Shown here: in pieces, positions 20,975-33,496 of the stretch
Position numbering within the stretch: the stretch's first letter is position 1
Layout of the letters: every line of letters begins with the position of its first letter
Source: Acetobacterium malicum subsp. dehalogenans DSM 11527
GTDB taxonomy: Bacteria > Bacillota > Clostridia > Eubacteriales > Eubacteriaceae
Assembly: GCF_000472665.1 (NCBI RefSeq)
Contig: NZ_AXAC01000024.1
Location: forward strand, 17,128-81,127
Direction of reading: 5' to 3'
DNA length: 64,000 nt
Translations under genes and position numbers: made by a program
The notes under the pieces: generated by a model
The model's input: the letters and a program-made list of their open reading frames with translations, nothing else
Databases searched by the model: none
Told to the model about the DNA's origin: nothing

Positions 20975-21994
20975 ATGGAAACGCGAATACTGGGAAAAAC
21001 CGGATTAGAAGTGTCCCTTATTGGGTTTGGTGGTATTCCAATTCAACGCTGTAACCAATGGGAAGTCGACGAAATTGTTGAAAATCTTATTGAAGAAGGA
21101 GTTAATTTCATTGACACTGCCAGAGCTTACACCAATAGTGAAGAAATGATTGGGGAAGCCCTGAAACAGTGGGGCCGGGAACATTTTTATCTGGCCACTA
21201 AGACCCCCAAGCTCAGTTATGACGAGGTCATGGCTGATGTTAAAACCAGTCTGGCTGAATTACAGACTGCTACCATTGATTTATATCAGTTCCATAATGC
21301 CAAAACCATGGCTGCCTACGAAACCATAATGGGCCCAGGTGGCGGTTATGAAGCATTAGTCGAATGTAAAAAGCAGGGATTGATTAACCATATCGGCATT
21401 ACCTCCCACAGTTATGAGGTGTTGGACCGGGCTCTGGATGAAGATAAATTCGAAACCATTCAATTTCCATATAATATTGTTGAAAATCGAGGAGCACCCC
21501 TCTTTGAAAAAGCCAAACAAAAAAATGTCGGTGTCATTATTATGAAACCGCTGGCCGGCGGGGCTTTTATCCACGCCAACTTCGCCCTGCGATGGGTCGC
21601 CGAAAATCCCAATATTTCGGTCCTGATTCCTGGCATGGATTCTGTTAAGCAGGTGTTGAAAAACACCAAAGTCGGCAATGACTTCGTGCCTTTGTCTGAT
21701 GACGAACGCCAGACCCTGGAAGCCGATGCTAAAGCACTTGGTAAAACCTTCTGCCGCCGCTGCGGCTATTGTGCGCCCTGTCCCCAGGGAATTGATATCC
21801 CAATGCAATTTATTGTCGAGGGTTATTACCGCCGCTACGATCTGGAAGAATGGGCACTGGACCGCTATCGCAGTTTTGCCGCCAATGCCTCTGATTGTGT
21901 CCAATGTGGCGAATGCGAACCCCGCTGTCCTTACAATCTGCCGATCCGGGAGATGCTGAAAAAAACCCGGGAACTGTTTGATCCGCTGGTATAA
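20975..21994 (+). CDS. Aldo/keto reductase with C-terminal ferredoxin-like domain
   Basis: 339 residues. The N-terminal AKR barrel has LGKTGLEVSLIGFGGIPIQ, FIDTARAYTNSEEMIGEAL (catalytic Asp and Tyr) and ATKTPKLSY. The C-terminal 80 residues carry Cys motifs, CRRCGYCAPCPQGIDIP (about residue 255) and CVQCGECEPRCPYNLPIREM (about 306), probably two 4Fe-4S clusters. Such fused enzymes occur widely in anaerobes and may exchange electrons with ferredoxin; substrate unknown. GAAGAGGTG precedes the ATG, and a bidirectional terminator follows. Confidence 0.92.
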   Translation: METRILGKTGLEVSLIGFGGIPIQRCNQWEVDEIVENLIEEGVNFIDTARAYTNSEEMIGEALKQWGREHFYLATKTPKLSYDEVMADVKTSLAELQTATIDLYQFHNAKTMAAYETIMGPGGGYEALVECKKQGLINHIGITSHSYEVLDRALDEDKFETIQFPYNIVENRGAPLFEKAKQKNVGVIIMKPLAGGAFIHANFALRWVAENPNISVLIPGMDSVKQVLKNTKVGNDFVPLSDDERQTLEADAKALGKTFCRRCGYCAPCPQGIDIPMQFIVEGYYRRYDLEEWALDRYRSFAANASDCVQCGECEPRCPYNLPIREMLKKTRELFDPLV

Positions 21995-22004
21995 AAAGTT
22001 AACT

Positions 22005-22050
22005 AAAAAGGCCAGTATCCTTTTCTTTCGATTAGGATGCTGGCCTTTAA
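22005..22050. terminator. Bidirectional terminator between the aldo/keto reductase and gldA genes
   Basis: Stem AAAAGGCCAGTATCC / GGATGCTGGCCTTT with one mismatch and a 14-nt loop, between convergent genes. Confidence 0.85.
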
Positions 22051-22066
22051 TATTTTACATATAGTC

Positions 22067-23164
22067 TTAGTCACACAGATACAGACGGCCCAGCGCATCA
22101 GCTGCCATAATAGCGGCATAAACGGTGTCAGCGTCGACATCAAATGGCATGTTATGAATAGTTTCGCCAGGATCGGCAGCCGCTACTGCCACCGCCATGA
22201 TTTTTTCCGGGGTTGGTTCGGTACAGCCCAATTCGCCCAGAGTAATTGGCAGGCCAACTGATAGACAGAAATCAATCACTTCTTCGATATCTTCCATGGA
22301 TCGGTTTTCCATCACCAACTGAACCAGGGTTCCAAAAGCTACTTTTTCGCCGTGATACATATGGTGGCATTCAGATAATACAGTTAAGCCGTTATGGATG
22401 GCATGACAGGCCGCCAGACCGCCACTTTCAAAACCAACGCCACTGAGGTAGGTATTGGCTTCAATAACATTTTCAACCGCTGGCGTACAGGTAGCTGCTT
22501 CGACGGCCAACTTAGCTTTTAAGCCGTCTTCGATTAAAATATCATAACATAATCGTGCCAGAGCCAACGCCGATCGGGTTGGATGAGCGCCTGACATCGT
22601 GGTTCCGTTAGAATCTACCGTCGCCTGAGCTTCAAAATAGGTAGCCAAAGCATCGCCCATCCCAGCCACAAATAATCTGGCCGGAGCCGCTTTGATAATG
22701 TCGGTATCCATCACCACAATTTCAGGATTTTTAGGCAGGACTAAATACTCATCAAAAACACCGTCTTCGGTGTAGATAACCGATAAAGCCGAGCAGGGCG
22801 CATCGGTGGATGCGATGGATGGTGCAATCACAACCGGCAGTTTTTCATAGTGAGCGGTAGCTTTGGCGGTATCCAAAGTTTTTCCGCCACCGATACCAAC
22901 AACCACGTCGCAACCTTCCGCTTTGACGATTTCCTGCAACCGGGCGATTTCGACCTTTGAGCATTCGCCGTTAAATTTTTCGGGTGTAAATTTAATTCCC
23001 GCCGCTTCAAAACTGGCTTTCAATTCGTCCGCTTTGGTCCGCATCATGGTTCCGCTCATCAATACCAACGCAGATGTTCCAAATTTTCCTACATGTTCCG
23101 GTAATTTACCAACTTCTCCGGCACCTTGAACATAACGGCTGGGAGACATAATTATTTTTTGCAT
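22067..23164 (-). CDS. gldA: Glycerol dehydrogenase
   Basis: 365 residues, iron/zinc-containing alcohol dehydrogenase family of the GldA type. It oxidises glycerol to dihydroxyacetone with NAD+. The NAD loop is VVVGIGGGKTLDTAKATAHY (about residue 90). Metal ligands are Asp in GMGDALATYFEA (about 170) and two His, in ACHAIHNGLTVL (about 254) and HMYHGEKVAFGTL (about 271). CGGAGG precedes the ATG. It is a single-gene unit. Activity on related diols or hydroxyacetone is possible. Confidence 0.92.
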   Translation of the reverse strand: MQKIIMSPSRYVQGAGEVGKLPEHVGKFGTSALVLMSGTMMRTKADELKASFEAAGIKFTPEKFNGECSKVEIARLQEIVKAEGCDVVVGIGGGKTLDTAKATAHYEKLPVVIAPSIASTDAPCSALSVIYTEDGVFDEYLVLPKNPEIVVMDTDIIKAAPARLFVAGMGDALATYFEAQATVDSNGTTMSGAHPTRSALALARLCYDILIEDGLKAKLAVEAATCTPAVENVIEANTYLSGVGFESGGLAACHAIHNGLTVLSECHHMYHGEKVAFGTLVQLVMENRSMEDIEEVIDFCLSVGLPITLGELGCTEPTPEKIMAVAVAAADPGETIHNMPFDVDADTVYAAIMAADALGRLYLCD

Positions 23165-23364
23165 TTTCTACCTCCGAAAATAAATTTATTTCGTTATTAT
23201 TATATCAAATAATCGAAACGATGAATTCGTTATCATCTGAAAAATACAGTCCAGAGTAGATACTATTCTCGTAAATATTTTGTTATTTTTACAAACCCTT
23301 AATGAAATCAGTAATTTTTTGTTCCATTCTATAACTATTTCAATTAATCCATCTGTGAATAGAA

Positions 23365-23394
23365 AAAGCGCCCAACTTATAAGTTGGGCGCTTT
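23365..23394 (-). terminator. Terminator of clpB
   Basis: Perfect palindrome AAAGCGCCCAACTTA / TAAGTTGGGCGCTTT, 13 bp past the clpB stop. Confidence 0.87.
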
Positions 23395-23406
23395 AAAATT
23401 CTAAGT

Positions 23407-26010
<2,604 letters not shown>

Positions 26011-26079
26011 AATTGTACCTCGTTTTTAAATATAATTAGATTTCATTTTTTTTGTTTTGTTAGTATCATAAACACATTT

Positions 26080-26203
26080 TCAAGATAAACGCAGTACCGA
26101 CAATTATTACATCATGTTGTTTGCATCGGGGCGAACACGGCGTAGCCTGTCCGATCCAGCAGCAAACAACAGATTAATAATTGGTCGGTACGGTATTTGA
26201 GCA
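26080..26203. repeat. Palindromic repeat element, copy 3
   Basis: Same orientation as copies 1 and 2 but more diverged (CAATTATTACATCATGTTGT at the left, AATAATTGGTCGGTACGGTA at the right, with compensating A/T changes in both arms). It lies between clpB and the gene at 26224. The arm changes keep the pairing, which suggests that the fold matters. Confidence 0.83.
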
Positions 26204-26223
26204 CTAGCCTTACGTTTGTGTAA

Positions 26224-26877
26224 CTAATCGGGATTGTTTTTCTTGTAATCCTCCCGATAAATGGTTTCCAGGACGTTGAGCAGATCGTTTGCTTCTGCTT
26301 CATCGACTTTCGAAAAATAAACATTCATGGCCCGGTCGATCATTTTTAAGTAACGGGTCAGGTTATCAGTGACGGTTTCGATGTCCTGGGTCAACTCACC
26401 TTCATCTTCAAAGGCTCGGACAAATTTGTGATTGGTCAGATTTTCTGCTAAATCTCCATGATCCGCTCGCTGATCTTTTTCGATACCGGCTATCAGCTTG
26501 AAAAATTCATCAAAATGATCATTCAGATTTTCAGATTTAGTTCGGGAACTGATTTTCAGCACCGCATATTTACCCCGCTTGCTACTGATAAATTCGTAAC
26601 TGTAGCGCACCTTGGGCCGATACTTGTATTTGAGGCTTTTGCCAAATTGAATACTGGAATTCTTATTAATCTGGCTCACCGACAGGGTGTCACTGAAATT
26701 TTCATCCAGCTGTTCAAGAATTTTTTGGATTTTCTGTTCCGGTGTTACCAGCCCGATTTTTTCAGCCAATATATCATTGATCAATTGGGAGCGGTTCGTA
26801 TTATTTTCATAAGCAATCTGGTCTATTTTTTCAACTATCTCATCGAATAGCATTAAACTGTATACACTTTTTATCAT
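26224..26877 (-). CDS. Hypothetical protein with N-terminal ribbon-helix-helix motif
   Basis: 217 residues. Residues 1-40 (SVYSLMLFDEIVEKIDQIAY, then NNTNRSQLINDILAEKIGL) read as a MetJ/Arc-type ribbon-helix-helix. The rest is polar and largely helical, without a family I recognise. A short hydrophobic-charged pattern around residues 88-112 (KVRYSYEFISSKRGKYAVLKI) suggests a beta-hairpin. It may be a DNA-binding protein. It is the gene next to clpB, separated by repeat copy 3. Ribosome-binding site AAAGGAG lies upstream. Confidence 0.72.
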   Translation of the reverse strand: MIKSVYSLMLFDEIVEKIDQIAYENNTNRSQLINDILAEKIGLVTPEQKIQKILEQLDENFSDTLSVSQINKNSSIQFGKSLKYKYRPKVRYSYEFISSKRGKYAVLKISSRTKSENLNDHFDEFFKLIAGIEKDQRADHGDLAENLTNHKFVRAFEDEGELTQDIETVTDNLTRYLKMIDRAMNVYFSKVDEAEANDLLNVLETIYREDYKKNNPD

Positions 26878-27053
26878 ATCATCACTCCTTTTATATAAAT
26901 TATAATTCTATAATATTATTCAGTCAACCATTTTATATATATTGCATCGCATTTTATATTTGAACTCAGATTTATTTAAGTTTTTGATAAAGCCCTTTTG
27001 ATTACTGGATACCCGATTTTTGCCGGCCTAATCTCAACCCCAACGACAAAAAG

Positions 27054-27084
27054 AGACCTGAATGCCGCGTGTGCATTCAGGTCT
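27054..27084. terminator. Terminator of hppA
   Basis: Stem AGACCTGAATGC / GCATTCAGGTCT with a 7-nt loop, flanked by A runs and T runs. It lies 64 bp past the hppA stop. Confidence 0.87.
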
Positions 27085-27147
27085 TTCTGCATAAATTAAT
27101 TTAATTATTTTATTAAATCAAATTAAACTAAATGATTAAAACTCTAC

Positions 27148-29118
27148 TTAGATTAAGAACAATGGCGCAAATACCAATGATACGATGGTCATCAGTTTGA
27201 TCAGAATATTAATAGAAGGTCCGGAAGTATCCTTGAAGGGATCACCAACGGTATCGCCGACAACGGCCGCTTTATGGGCATCACTGCCTTTTCCGCCATG
27301 AGCACCGCCTTCAATGAATTTTTTGGCATTATCCCAGGCACCACCGGCATTTGCCATAAAGATGGCCATTAATACCCCGGTAACCAGAGCACCTGCTAAA
27401 AGTCCACCCAGTGCATCAGCACCAAGAATCAGACCCATTGCTAAAGGAGCAACAACTGCCATTAAACCAGGAACGATCATTTGACGGAGCGCTGCAGCGG
27501 TAGAAATATCCACGCATTTGGCATAATCCGGTTTTTGCGTGCCTTCCATAATTCCTGGGAATTCCCGGAATTGACGACGCACTTCTTCGATCATTTCATT
27601 AGCCGCAGAACCAACTGCTTCCATGGTTAAGGCTGAGAACAGGAATGGTAACATCCCACCGATAAACATCCCGATGATAACGTTAGGATTTAAGATATCA
27701 ATACTATCCAGACCAACAACTTCAGCATAAGATGCAAATAAAGCTAAAGCAGTTAAAGCCGCAGAACCAATCGCAAAACCTTTACCGATGGCTGCGGTGG
27801 TGTTACCAACGGCATCCAACTTATCAGTGATTTCACGGACTTCTTTAGGCATTTCTGCCATTTCAGCAATTCCGCCAGCGTTATCGGCAATTGGGCCGTA
27901 AGCATCTACCGCAATGGTCATTCCACAGGTAGAAAGCATCCCAACTGCTGCTAAAGCAATACCAAAAAGGCCAAAAGCTGCGTAAGCAACAAAAATTGCT
28001 ACTGACATCGCTAAAATTGGGAACATGGTTGATTTCATCCCGACAGCCAAACCGCTGATAATTGTGGTTGCGGCACCGGTTTCTGATTGCTGGGCAATGT
28101 GTTGAACCGGTTTATAATGTTCTGAAGTATAGTACTCCGTTAATTTACCAATAACAATCCCGACTGCCAAACCGGCCACAATCGCAATAAATGCCGAATA
28201 TCCGCCAGTAAAGTAGTTAGACAGGAAGAAAGAAGCAATCACAACCAGAATACCGCTGACATAGGTTCCCATGTCCAGCGCGCGTTGCGGGTTTGAACCT
28301 TCTTTACCACGAACAAAGAAAGATCCGATGATTGAGGCAAAAATACCCACTGCTGCTAAAAGCATTGGGAATAAGATCCCATCATAACCATCAAGAACAA
28401 GTACGCCTAAGGTAATGGCTGAGATTATTGAACCAACATAAGACTCGAATAAATCCGAACCCATACCGGCAACATCGCCAACGTTGTCACCAACGTTATC
28501 AGCGATAACAGCAGGATTACGCGGATCATCTTCAGGAATACCGGCTTCAACTTTACCAACCAGGTCAGCTCCAACATCAGCAGCTTTGGTGTAGATCCCG
28601 CCACCAACACGACCGAACAGCGCAATCGAAGATGCACCCAGACCAAAACCAGTTACAATGGTAACATCACCAAATAATAAGTACAGGACACTGACGCCCA
28701 GCAAACCCAGACCAACAACACACATACCCATAACCGCGCCGCCGGAAAAAGCCACTGAAAGTGCTTTGTTCATTCCGCTTTGCTGAGCTGCATTAGCCGT
28801 TCTGACGTTGGCTTTAGTCGCAACCTGCATACCGAAAAATCCGGCCAGGATTGAAAAAATAGCCCCAACCAGGAAACATATTGCGGTTGTTAAGCCTAAA
28901 CCAGGTGTAACGGTTAAAATAACAAATAAGACAGCCACAAAGATTGCGATCATTTTATATTCACGTTTTAAGAATGCCATGGCACCTTCGTGGATATATC
29001 CCGCGATTTCTTTCATTCTGTCTGTACCGGCGTCAACTGCAGTTACGCGTTTTGCAAAAATAAGCGCAACAAGCAACGCCACGACTCCAATAGCTGGAGC
29101 CAGAAACAATAATTCCAT
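27148..29118 (-). CDS. hppA: Membrane-bound ion-translocating pyrophosphatase, K+-dependent type
   Basis: 656 residues from the ATG at 29118 (GGGGG nine bases upstream). An integral membrane protein with about 15-16 hydrophobic segments. It splits PPi and pumps H+ or Na+. The PPi site motif [33 protein letters not shown] lies in two parts near residue 190. The second acidic motif is near the C-terminus ([32 protein letters not shown]). [18 protein letters not shown] has Ala where K+-independent enzymes have Lys, so it should need K+. Na+ pumping is likely in a sodium-based acetogen but is not decided by what I can read. It is 49 bp downstream of secG. Confidence 0.95.
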   Translation of the reverse strand: MELLFLAPAIGVVALLVALIFAKRVTAVDAGTDRMKEIAGYIHEGAMAFLKREYKMIAIFVAVLFVILTVTPGLGLTTAICFLVGAIFSILAGFFGMQVATKANVRTANAAQQSGMNKALSVAFSGGAVMGMCVVGLGLLGVSVLYLLFGDVTIVTGFGLGASSIALFGRVGGGIYTKAADVGADLVGKVEAGIPEDDPRNPAVIADNVGDNVGDVAGMGSDLFESYVGSIISAITLGVLVLDGYDGILFPMLLAAVGIFASIIGSFFVRGKEGSNPQRALDMGTYVSGILVVIASFFLSNYFTGGYSAFIAIVAGLAVGIVIGKLTEYYTSEHYKPVQHIAQQSETGAATTIISGLAVGMKSTMFPILAMSVAIFVAYAAFGLFGIALAAVGMLSTCGMTIAVDAYGPIADNAGGIAEMAEMPKEVREITDKLDAVGNTTAAIGKGFAIGSAALTALALFASYAEVVGLDSIDILNPNVIIGMFIGGMLPFLFSALTMEAVGSAANEMIEEVRRQFREFPGIMEGTQKPDYAKCVDISTAAALRQMIVPGLMAVVAPLAMGLILGADALGGLLAGALVTGVLMAIFMANAGGAWDNAKKFIEGGAHGGKGSDAHKAAVVGDTVGDPFKDTSGPSINILIKLMTIVSLVFAPLFLI

Positions 29119-29167
29119 TCTCAATTTCCCCCTGTAAGTTTTTGCATCTCTCTAATTCAGATGCCTG

Positions 29168-29398
29168 TTATGATACGATTGAATAAACGAATGCCGACAA
29201 CATGAATAAAACGCCTGAGATTTTAGTTGCTTTTTCTAAAACACCTTCAAATCCCTTTGCTTTTTTCTTTCCAAATAAGGTCTCAGCACCACCTGCGATG
29301 GCTCCTGACATCCCTGCTGTTTTTCCCGGCGACAAAAGTATCGCGGCAACAAGAACTAGGCTGGAAATTATTAAAACGACCAGTAAAGCTTCTTTCAT
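29168..29398 (-). CDS. secG: Preprotein translocase subunit SecG
   Basis: 76 residues with two transmembrane helices (about residues 3-24 and 55-74) around the family motif SPGKTAGMSGAIAGGAETLFGKKKAKG. It is an accessory subunit of the SecYEG channel. The start is the ATG at 29398, with GGAGGTGAT upstream; a nearby in-frame GTG overlaps that site. It follows gpmI in the order often seen in Clostridia, after a terminator at 29467-29488, and is followed by hppA. Confidence 0.92.
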   Translation of the reverse strand: MKEALLVVLIISSLVLVAAILLSPGKTAGMSGAIAGGAETLFGKKKAKGFEGVLEKATKISGVLFMLSAFVYSIVS

Positions 29399-29466
29399 TA
29401 GTATCACCTCCGTAAATAATCGTGCACGTTATAATATCATAACCAAAAAACATTTTCAATCATAAA

Positions 29467-29488
29467 AAAAGTCTCGATGGAGACTTTT
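29467..29488 (-). terminator. Terminator after gpmI
   Basis: Stem AAAAGTCT / AGACTTTT with a 6-nt loop and a following T run on the minus strand. It separates the glycolytic operon from secG-hppA. Confidence 0.8.
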
Positions 29489-29523
29489 CCTATGTAAACG
29501 GTCACAGTTTTTGTATTTTTGCT

Positions 29524-31059
29524 TTATTCACCCTTAATCAACGTTTCACCTGTCATTTCGACCGGTTTGGGCAGTCCCATCAGCTCCAGCAAAGTGGGGG
29601 CTACATCGGCCAGACGGCCATCATCTCTCAGCGTCACATTGCCATCACCAAGGAGAATGCATTTGACCTGGTTGGAGGTATGGGCGGTAAAAGGCATATG
29701 GGTTTCGTAATCGATCATTTTTTCGGCATTGCCATGATCGGCTGTAACAATCACCTTGCCACCTTTTGCCAGAATAGCGGTGATGACTTTTTTAGCACAC
29801 GCATCGACCACCTGAACAGCTTGCTCGGCTGCTTCGAAAATGCCGGTGTGGCCGACCATATCGGCATTGGCAAAATTAAGGATCATCAGCTGATATTTGT
29901 CACTTTCAACGGCGGCGACAGCTTTATCAGCCACCTCATAAGCACTCATCTCCGGCTGTAAATCATAGGTTGCCACGTGGGGCGAGGGTACCAGAATCCT
30001 GTCTTCCATGGGGTATTGCTTTTCTAGTCCACCATTAAAGAAGTAGGTCACGTGGGCATACTTTTCGGTTTCAGCAATCCGCAGTTGAGGGATACCCAGA
30101 TTACTGAGATATTCGCCCAGAGTGTTGTCGATAGTCACCGGTTTATAGGCAATTGCGACATTTTCAAAGGATTTATCATATTGCGTCATCGTCACAAAAT
30201 TTAAACCTAAAAAACCAGTTTTTCGTTCGAATTCCTTAAACTCAGGATCGATAAAAGCTCGCGTTAATTCCCTGGCCCGGTCGGGACGGAAATTAAAAAA
30301 GATTATTGTGTCATTTGACTTGATCGCTTTATCTTCGGCCGTATCGATGATGGTTGGCAGCACGAATTCATCGGTAATTTTAGCCGCATAGGTTTCTTCC
30401 ATAACTTGCAGGGCCGACGCGGCATGATTGCCGGCACCCATTGTCATGGCATCATAGGCTTTTTCAACCCGATCCCAACGGTTGTCACGATCCATGGCAT
30501 AGTAACGTCCCATGACGGTGGCGATTTTCCCCACTCCCAGTTGCGCCATTTTAGCTTCCAAAGATCTGATGTGACCAATCCCGCTATCAGGAGCGGTATC
30601 CCGGCCATCCATCAGACAATGGACATAGACCCGTTTTAAGCCCTGTTTTTTAGCCAAGTTCAGTAACGCGTAAAGATGGCATTCATGGCTGTGAACACCG
30701 CCATCGGACAATAAGCCCATCAGGTGCAGGGCGCCGTCATTTTCCTTAGCTGAACGAATCCCCGCCAGAAAGGCCAGGTTGGTAAAAAAATCGCCATCTT
30801 CGATGGATTTAGTAATCCGGGTCAGCTCCTGATAGACGATCCGGCCAGCCCCCAGATTTAAATGGCCAACCTCGGAATTGCCCATCTGACCTTCGGGCAG
30901 GCCAACACCAAGGCCACTGGCGGTAATCAGAGTATGGGGATTGTCCTGTGAAATGGCATCAAGAAACGGTGTTTGGGCCTGTTCAACGGCATTGCCCTCG
31001 GTACATCTGGTAAAGCCGTAGCCATCCAGAATAATCAGGGCAGTTAAATTTTTATTCAT
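29524..31059 (-). CDS. gpmI: 2,3-bisphosphoglycerate-independent phosphoglycerate mutase
   Basis: 511 residues from the ATG at 31059 (AAAGGTG upstream). Alkaline-phosphatase superfamily; needs Mn2+. Motifs are LIILDGYGF near the N-terminus (metal Asp), MGNSEVGHLNLGAGRIVYQ (phosphoserine nucleophile), VHCLMDGRDTAPDSG, FFNFRPDRARELTRAF and VTADHGNAEKM at the end. It converts 3- to 2-phosphoglycerate. It is the last enzyme gene of the cggR-gap-pgk-tpiA-gpmI set; enolase is not in the window. Repeat copy 4 lies between it and tpiA. Confidence 0.97.
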   Translation of the reverse strand: MNKNLTALIILDGYGFTRCTEGNAVEQAQTPFLDAISQDNPHTLITASGLGVGLPEGQMGNSEVGHLNLGAGRIVYQELTRITKSIEDGDFFTNLAFLAGIRSAKENDGALHLMGLLSDGGVHSHECHLYALLNLAKKQGLKRVYVHCLMDGRDTAPDSGIGHIRSLEAKMAQLGVGKIATVMGRYYAMDRDNRWDRVEKAYDAMTMGAGNHAASALQVMEETYAAKITDEFVLPTIIDTAEDKAIKSNDTIIFFNFRPDRARELTRAFIDPEFKEFERKTGFLGLNFVTMTQYDKSFENVAIAYKPVTIDNTLGEYLSNLGIPQLRIAETEKYAHVTYFFNGGLEKQYPMEDRILVPSPHVATYDLQPEMSAYEVADKAVAAVESDKYQLMILNFANADMVGHTGIFEAAEQAVQVVDACAKKVITAILAKGGKVIVTADHGNAEKMIDYETHMPFTAHTSNQVKCILLGDGNVTLRDDGRLADVAPTLLELMGLPKPVEMTGETLIKGE

Positions 31060-31103
31060 ATGATCACACCTTTCGGTCAAAATATTTTAGGCTATTGTGA
31101 GAA

Positions 31104-31204
31104 CCGTACCGACCAATTGTTAATCTGTTGTTCGCCGCGGCATCGGACAGGCTTTGCCGTGTCCGCTCCGATGCGTACAACATGATGTAACAATTGTCGG
31201 TACT
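31104..31204. repeat. Palindromic repeat element, copy 4 (reversed)
   Basis: Reverse complement of copy 1 and very close to it (CCGTACCGACCAATTGTTAA ... CAATTGTCGGTACT). It lacks the conserved outer ends. It lies inside the glycolytic operon between tpiA and gpmI, 44 bp upstream of the gpmI start, so it is transcribed and would fold in the mRNA. Confidence 0.87.
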
Positions 31205-31245
31205 CACTTCATCTTCTTTCTTTTATTCTTACTATTATCCCTGAG

Positions 31246-31983
31246 TTAAAACTTTGCAATCTCCGAAAAAGTCGGTTTCAGGGAGGCGCCTCCGACAAGG
31301 GCGCCGTCGATATTGTCCATGGCCATCAGATCCTTGATATTTTCGGGGTTGACGGAACCGCCGTATTGAACCCGGACTTTTTGGGCGGCATCTTCGCCGA
31401 ACATTTTAGCGATGGTTTGGCGGACCCAGCCGCAGGCTTCGTTGGCTTCTTCTTTGCTGGCTGTTTTGCCCGTGCCGATGGCCCAGATTGGTTCGTAGGC
31501 AACGACCACTTTAGTGATGTCTTCAATTCCTTTTAATCCGGCTTCCATCTGACCAACAACCTTGGCTTCAGCTTTGCCGCTTTCTCTTTCTTCCAGGGTT
31601 TCACCACAGCATACGATCGGGGTAATCCCCAGGGTCAGGGCTTTGATGGCTTTTTTATTGACGGTTTCATCGGTTTCGTTAAAATACTCCCGTCTTTCGG
31701 AGTGGCCAATCAAGACATATTTGACGCCAACGGCCTGCAGCATTTCTCCGGAAATTTCGCCGGTGAAGGCGCCATTTTTTTCAAAGTGCATATTTTGAGC
31801 GCCGATACCAACATTGGAATTTTTTGCCATTTCCACGGCTTTTTGCAGACCCAGATAGGTGGGACAAAAAACCACTTCAGCTTCGGCCCCAGCCACCAAT
31901 GGCAACAGGGTATTCATCAATTTTTCAGTTTCAAAAACATCATTATTCATTTTCCAGTTTCCGGCAATAATTGGTTTTCGCAT
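31246..31983 (-). CDS. tpiA: Triosephosphate isomerase
   Basis: 245 residues. Active-site residues are visible: Asn and Lys in IAGNWKMN (about 8-14), His in LIGHSERREYF (about 94) and Glu in VVAYEPIWAIGTGKTAS (about 165). The phosphate loop VQYGGSVNPENIKD follows. It interconverts dihydroxyacetone phosphate and glyceraldehyde 3-phosphate. Fourth gene of the cggR operon; AAGGAG precedes the start. A 197-bp gap with a different palindrome separates it from pgk. Confidence 0.98.
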   Translation of the reverse strand: MRKPIIAGNWKMNNDVFETEKLMNTLLPLVAGAEAEVVFCPTYLGLQKAVEMAKNSNVGIGAQNMHFEKNGAFTGEISGEMLQAVGVKYVLIGHSERREYFNETDETVNKKAIKALTLGITPIVCCGETLEERESGKAEAKVVGQMEAGLKGIEDITKVVVAYEPIWAIGTGKTASKEEANEACGWVRQTIAKMFGEDAAQKVRVQYGGSVNPENIKDLMAMDNIDGALVGGASLKPTFSEIAKF

Positions 31984-32052
31984 CGTATTCTCCTTAGATT
32001 TGATTATTTAAGCCATATGTAATTTAAAGAATCAAACAAATATTGCTTTGAT

Positions 32053-32143
32053 GTCGGTTTCCGCAAACAATTTAGTAACGTGTAGGCGAACAGTCGATAG
32101 ACTGTACGACGTACAGTGTAGAAATTGTTTAGCGCAAACCGGC
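32053..32143. repeat. Second type of palindromic element, between pgk and tpiA
   Basis: Outer arms GTCGGTTTCCGCAAACAATTT and AAATTGTTTAGCGCAAACCGGC are imperfect inverted repeats. Inside are two small perfect stems, ACAGTC-GATA-GACTGT and GTACGACGTAC. It is unrelated in sequence to the six-copy family, though it has a similar size, fold and position. Only one copy was seen in the window. Confidence 0.7.
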
Positions 32144-32180
32144 AGCGAAGCTCACGGCAGTTTGTTAATTACCTATTTGT

Positions 32181-33371
32181 TTATTTATCCTGTAATATTT
32201 CAATACCGGGCAGTTTTTTTCCTTCGAGGAATTCCAGTGACGCGCCGCCGCCGGTGGAAATATGGCTCATACCCTCTTCGTAGCCGAGGATTTTAACTGC
32301 GGCGGCCGAATCTCCACCGCCGATGATGGTAATGGCATCAGAATCCGACATGGCTTTTGCCACTGCTTCCGTTCCTTTGGCAAAGGCGGCCATTTCAAAT
32401 ACGCCCATGGGGCCGTTCCAGATCACTGTTTTAGCACCCAGAATGGCTTTGGCAAAGGTTGCCGCGGTTACCGGACCGATATCCAGTCCCAACGAATTGG
32501 CGGGAATGGCATTGATATCGACAACCACAAATGGCGCGTCAGCGGCAAAGGTTTCGGCGGCCACCACATCCACTGGCAATAGTAGGTTAACCCCTTTGGC
32601 CTTGGCTTTTGCGACTAACTCATTGGCCAGCTCCATTTTATCTTCTTCCAGCAAGGATTTTCCAATTTCATAGCCCTGGGCTTTCAGGAAGGTAAAGGCC
32701 ATACCACCGCCGATGATCAGGGTATCGACCTTTTCCAGTAGATTGTTGATCACGCCAATTTTGTCTGATACCTTTGATCCACCCAGAATCGCTACAAAGG
32801 GGCGTTCCGGATTTTCCAGGGCTTTGCCCATAAAATCCAATTCTTTCTGGATCAGGAAACCTGAAACGCCAGGTAAGAATTCGGCAATCCCGACCGTTGA
32901 GGCATGGGCCCGGTGAGCAGTTCCAAAGGCATCATTAACAAAAACATCACCCAGTTCAGCCAGTTCTTTTGAAAAGCCCTGGTCATTTTTCTCCTCTTCG
33001 CCCCGGAAACGGGTATTTTGAAGTAACAGCACATCACCTGGTTTCAGTCCCGCTGCAGCTGCAACAGTCAGCGATCCGGTGACTGCTCCGTCATCATTGA
33101 AGATCACTTCTTTTTTCAGTAATTCAGACAGCTTCTTTGCCACTGGTTCCAGGGAATATTTAGGATTCGGCTGGTTTTTAGGGCGGCCCATATGGGACAT
33201 TAAAATCAATGAAGCCCCCTGTTCCAGAATATAGTTAATTGTTGGCAAAGCCGCGGTGATCCGGGTTTCATCGGTAATGACGCCGTTTTCATCCAATGGC
33301 ACATTAAAGTCGGCCCGCATTAAAACTTTTTTTCCTTTTAAATCAATATCAGATACCGTTTTTTTACTCAT
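32181..33371 (-). CDS. pgk: Phosphoglycerate kinase
   Basis: 396 residues. N-domain motifs are [17 protein letters not shown] and [19 protein letters not shown]-domain nucleotide motifs are [12 protein letters not shown] (about residue 200), NGPMGVFE and [11 protein letters not shown] (about 350). It makes ATP and 3-phosphoglycerate from 1,3-bisphosphoglycerate. It lies between gap and tpiA, with repeat copy 5 and a strong hairpin in the gap on the gap side. Confidence 0.98.
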   Translation of the reverse strand: MSKKTVSDIDLKGKKVLMRADFNVPLDENGVITDETRITAALPTINYILEQGASLILMSHMGRPKNQPNPKYSLEPVAKKLSELLKKEVIFNDDGAVTGSLTVAAAAGLKPGDVLLLQNTRFRGEEEKNDQGFSKELAELGDVFVNDAFGTAHRAHASTVGIAEFLPGVSGFLIQKELDFMGKALENPERPFVAILGGSKVSDKIGVINNLLEKVDTLIIGGGMAFTFLKAQGYEIGKSLLEEDKMELANELVAKAKAKGVNLLLPVDVVAAETFAADAPFVVVDINAIPANSLGLDIGPVTAATFAKAILGAKTVIWNGPMGVFEMAAFAKGTEAVAKAMSDSDAITIIGGGDSAAAVKILGYEEGMSHISTGGGASLEFLEGKKLPGIEILQDK

Positions 33372-33411
33372 CTTCTTATCCTCTCGGTTATAAATTCAGT
33401 TATCGTAAGTA

Positions 33412-33471
33412 TACCGTGCCGAGTAATTGTTAATCTGATGCATATAACATGATGTAACAATTTTCGGTACT
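33412..33471. repeat. Palindromic repeat element, copy 5 (reversed, centre deleted)
   Basis: Reverse orientation, ACCGTGCCGAGTAATTGTTA joined to CATGATGTAACAATTTTCGG. Only about 60 bp remain: both outer arms are present and the GC-rich centre is gone. It lies 41 bp upstream of the pgk start inside the operon. Confidence 0.75.
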
Positions 33472-33496
33472 GCTTTTGTTTTTTCTTATAAACAAT

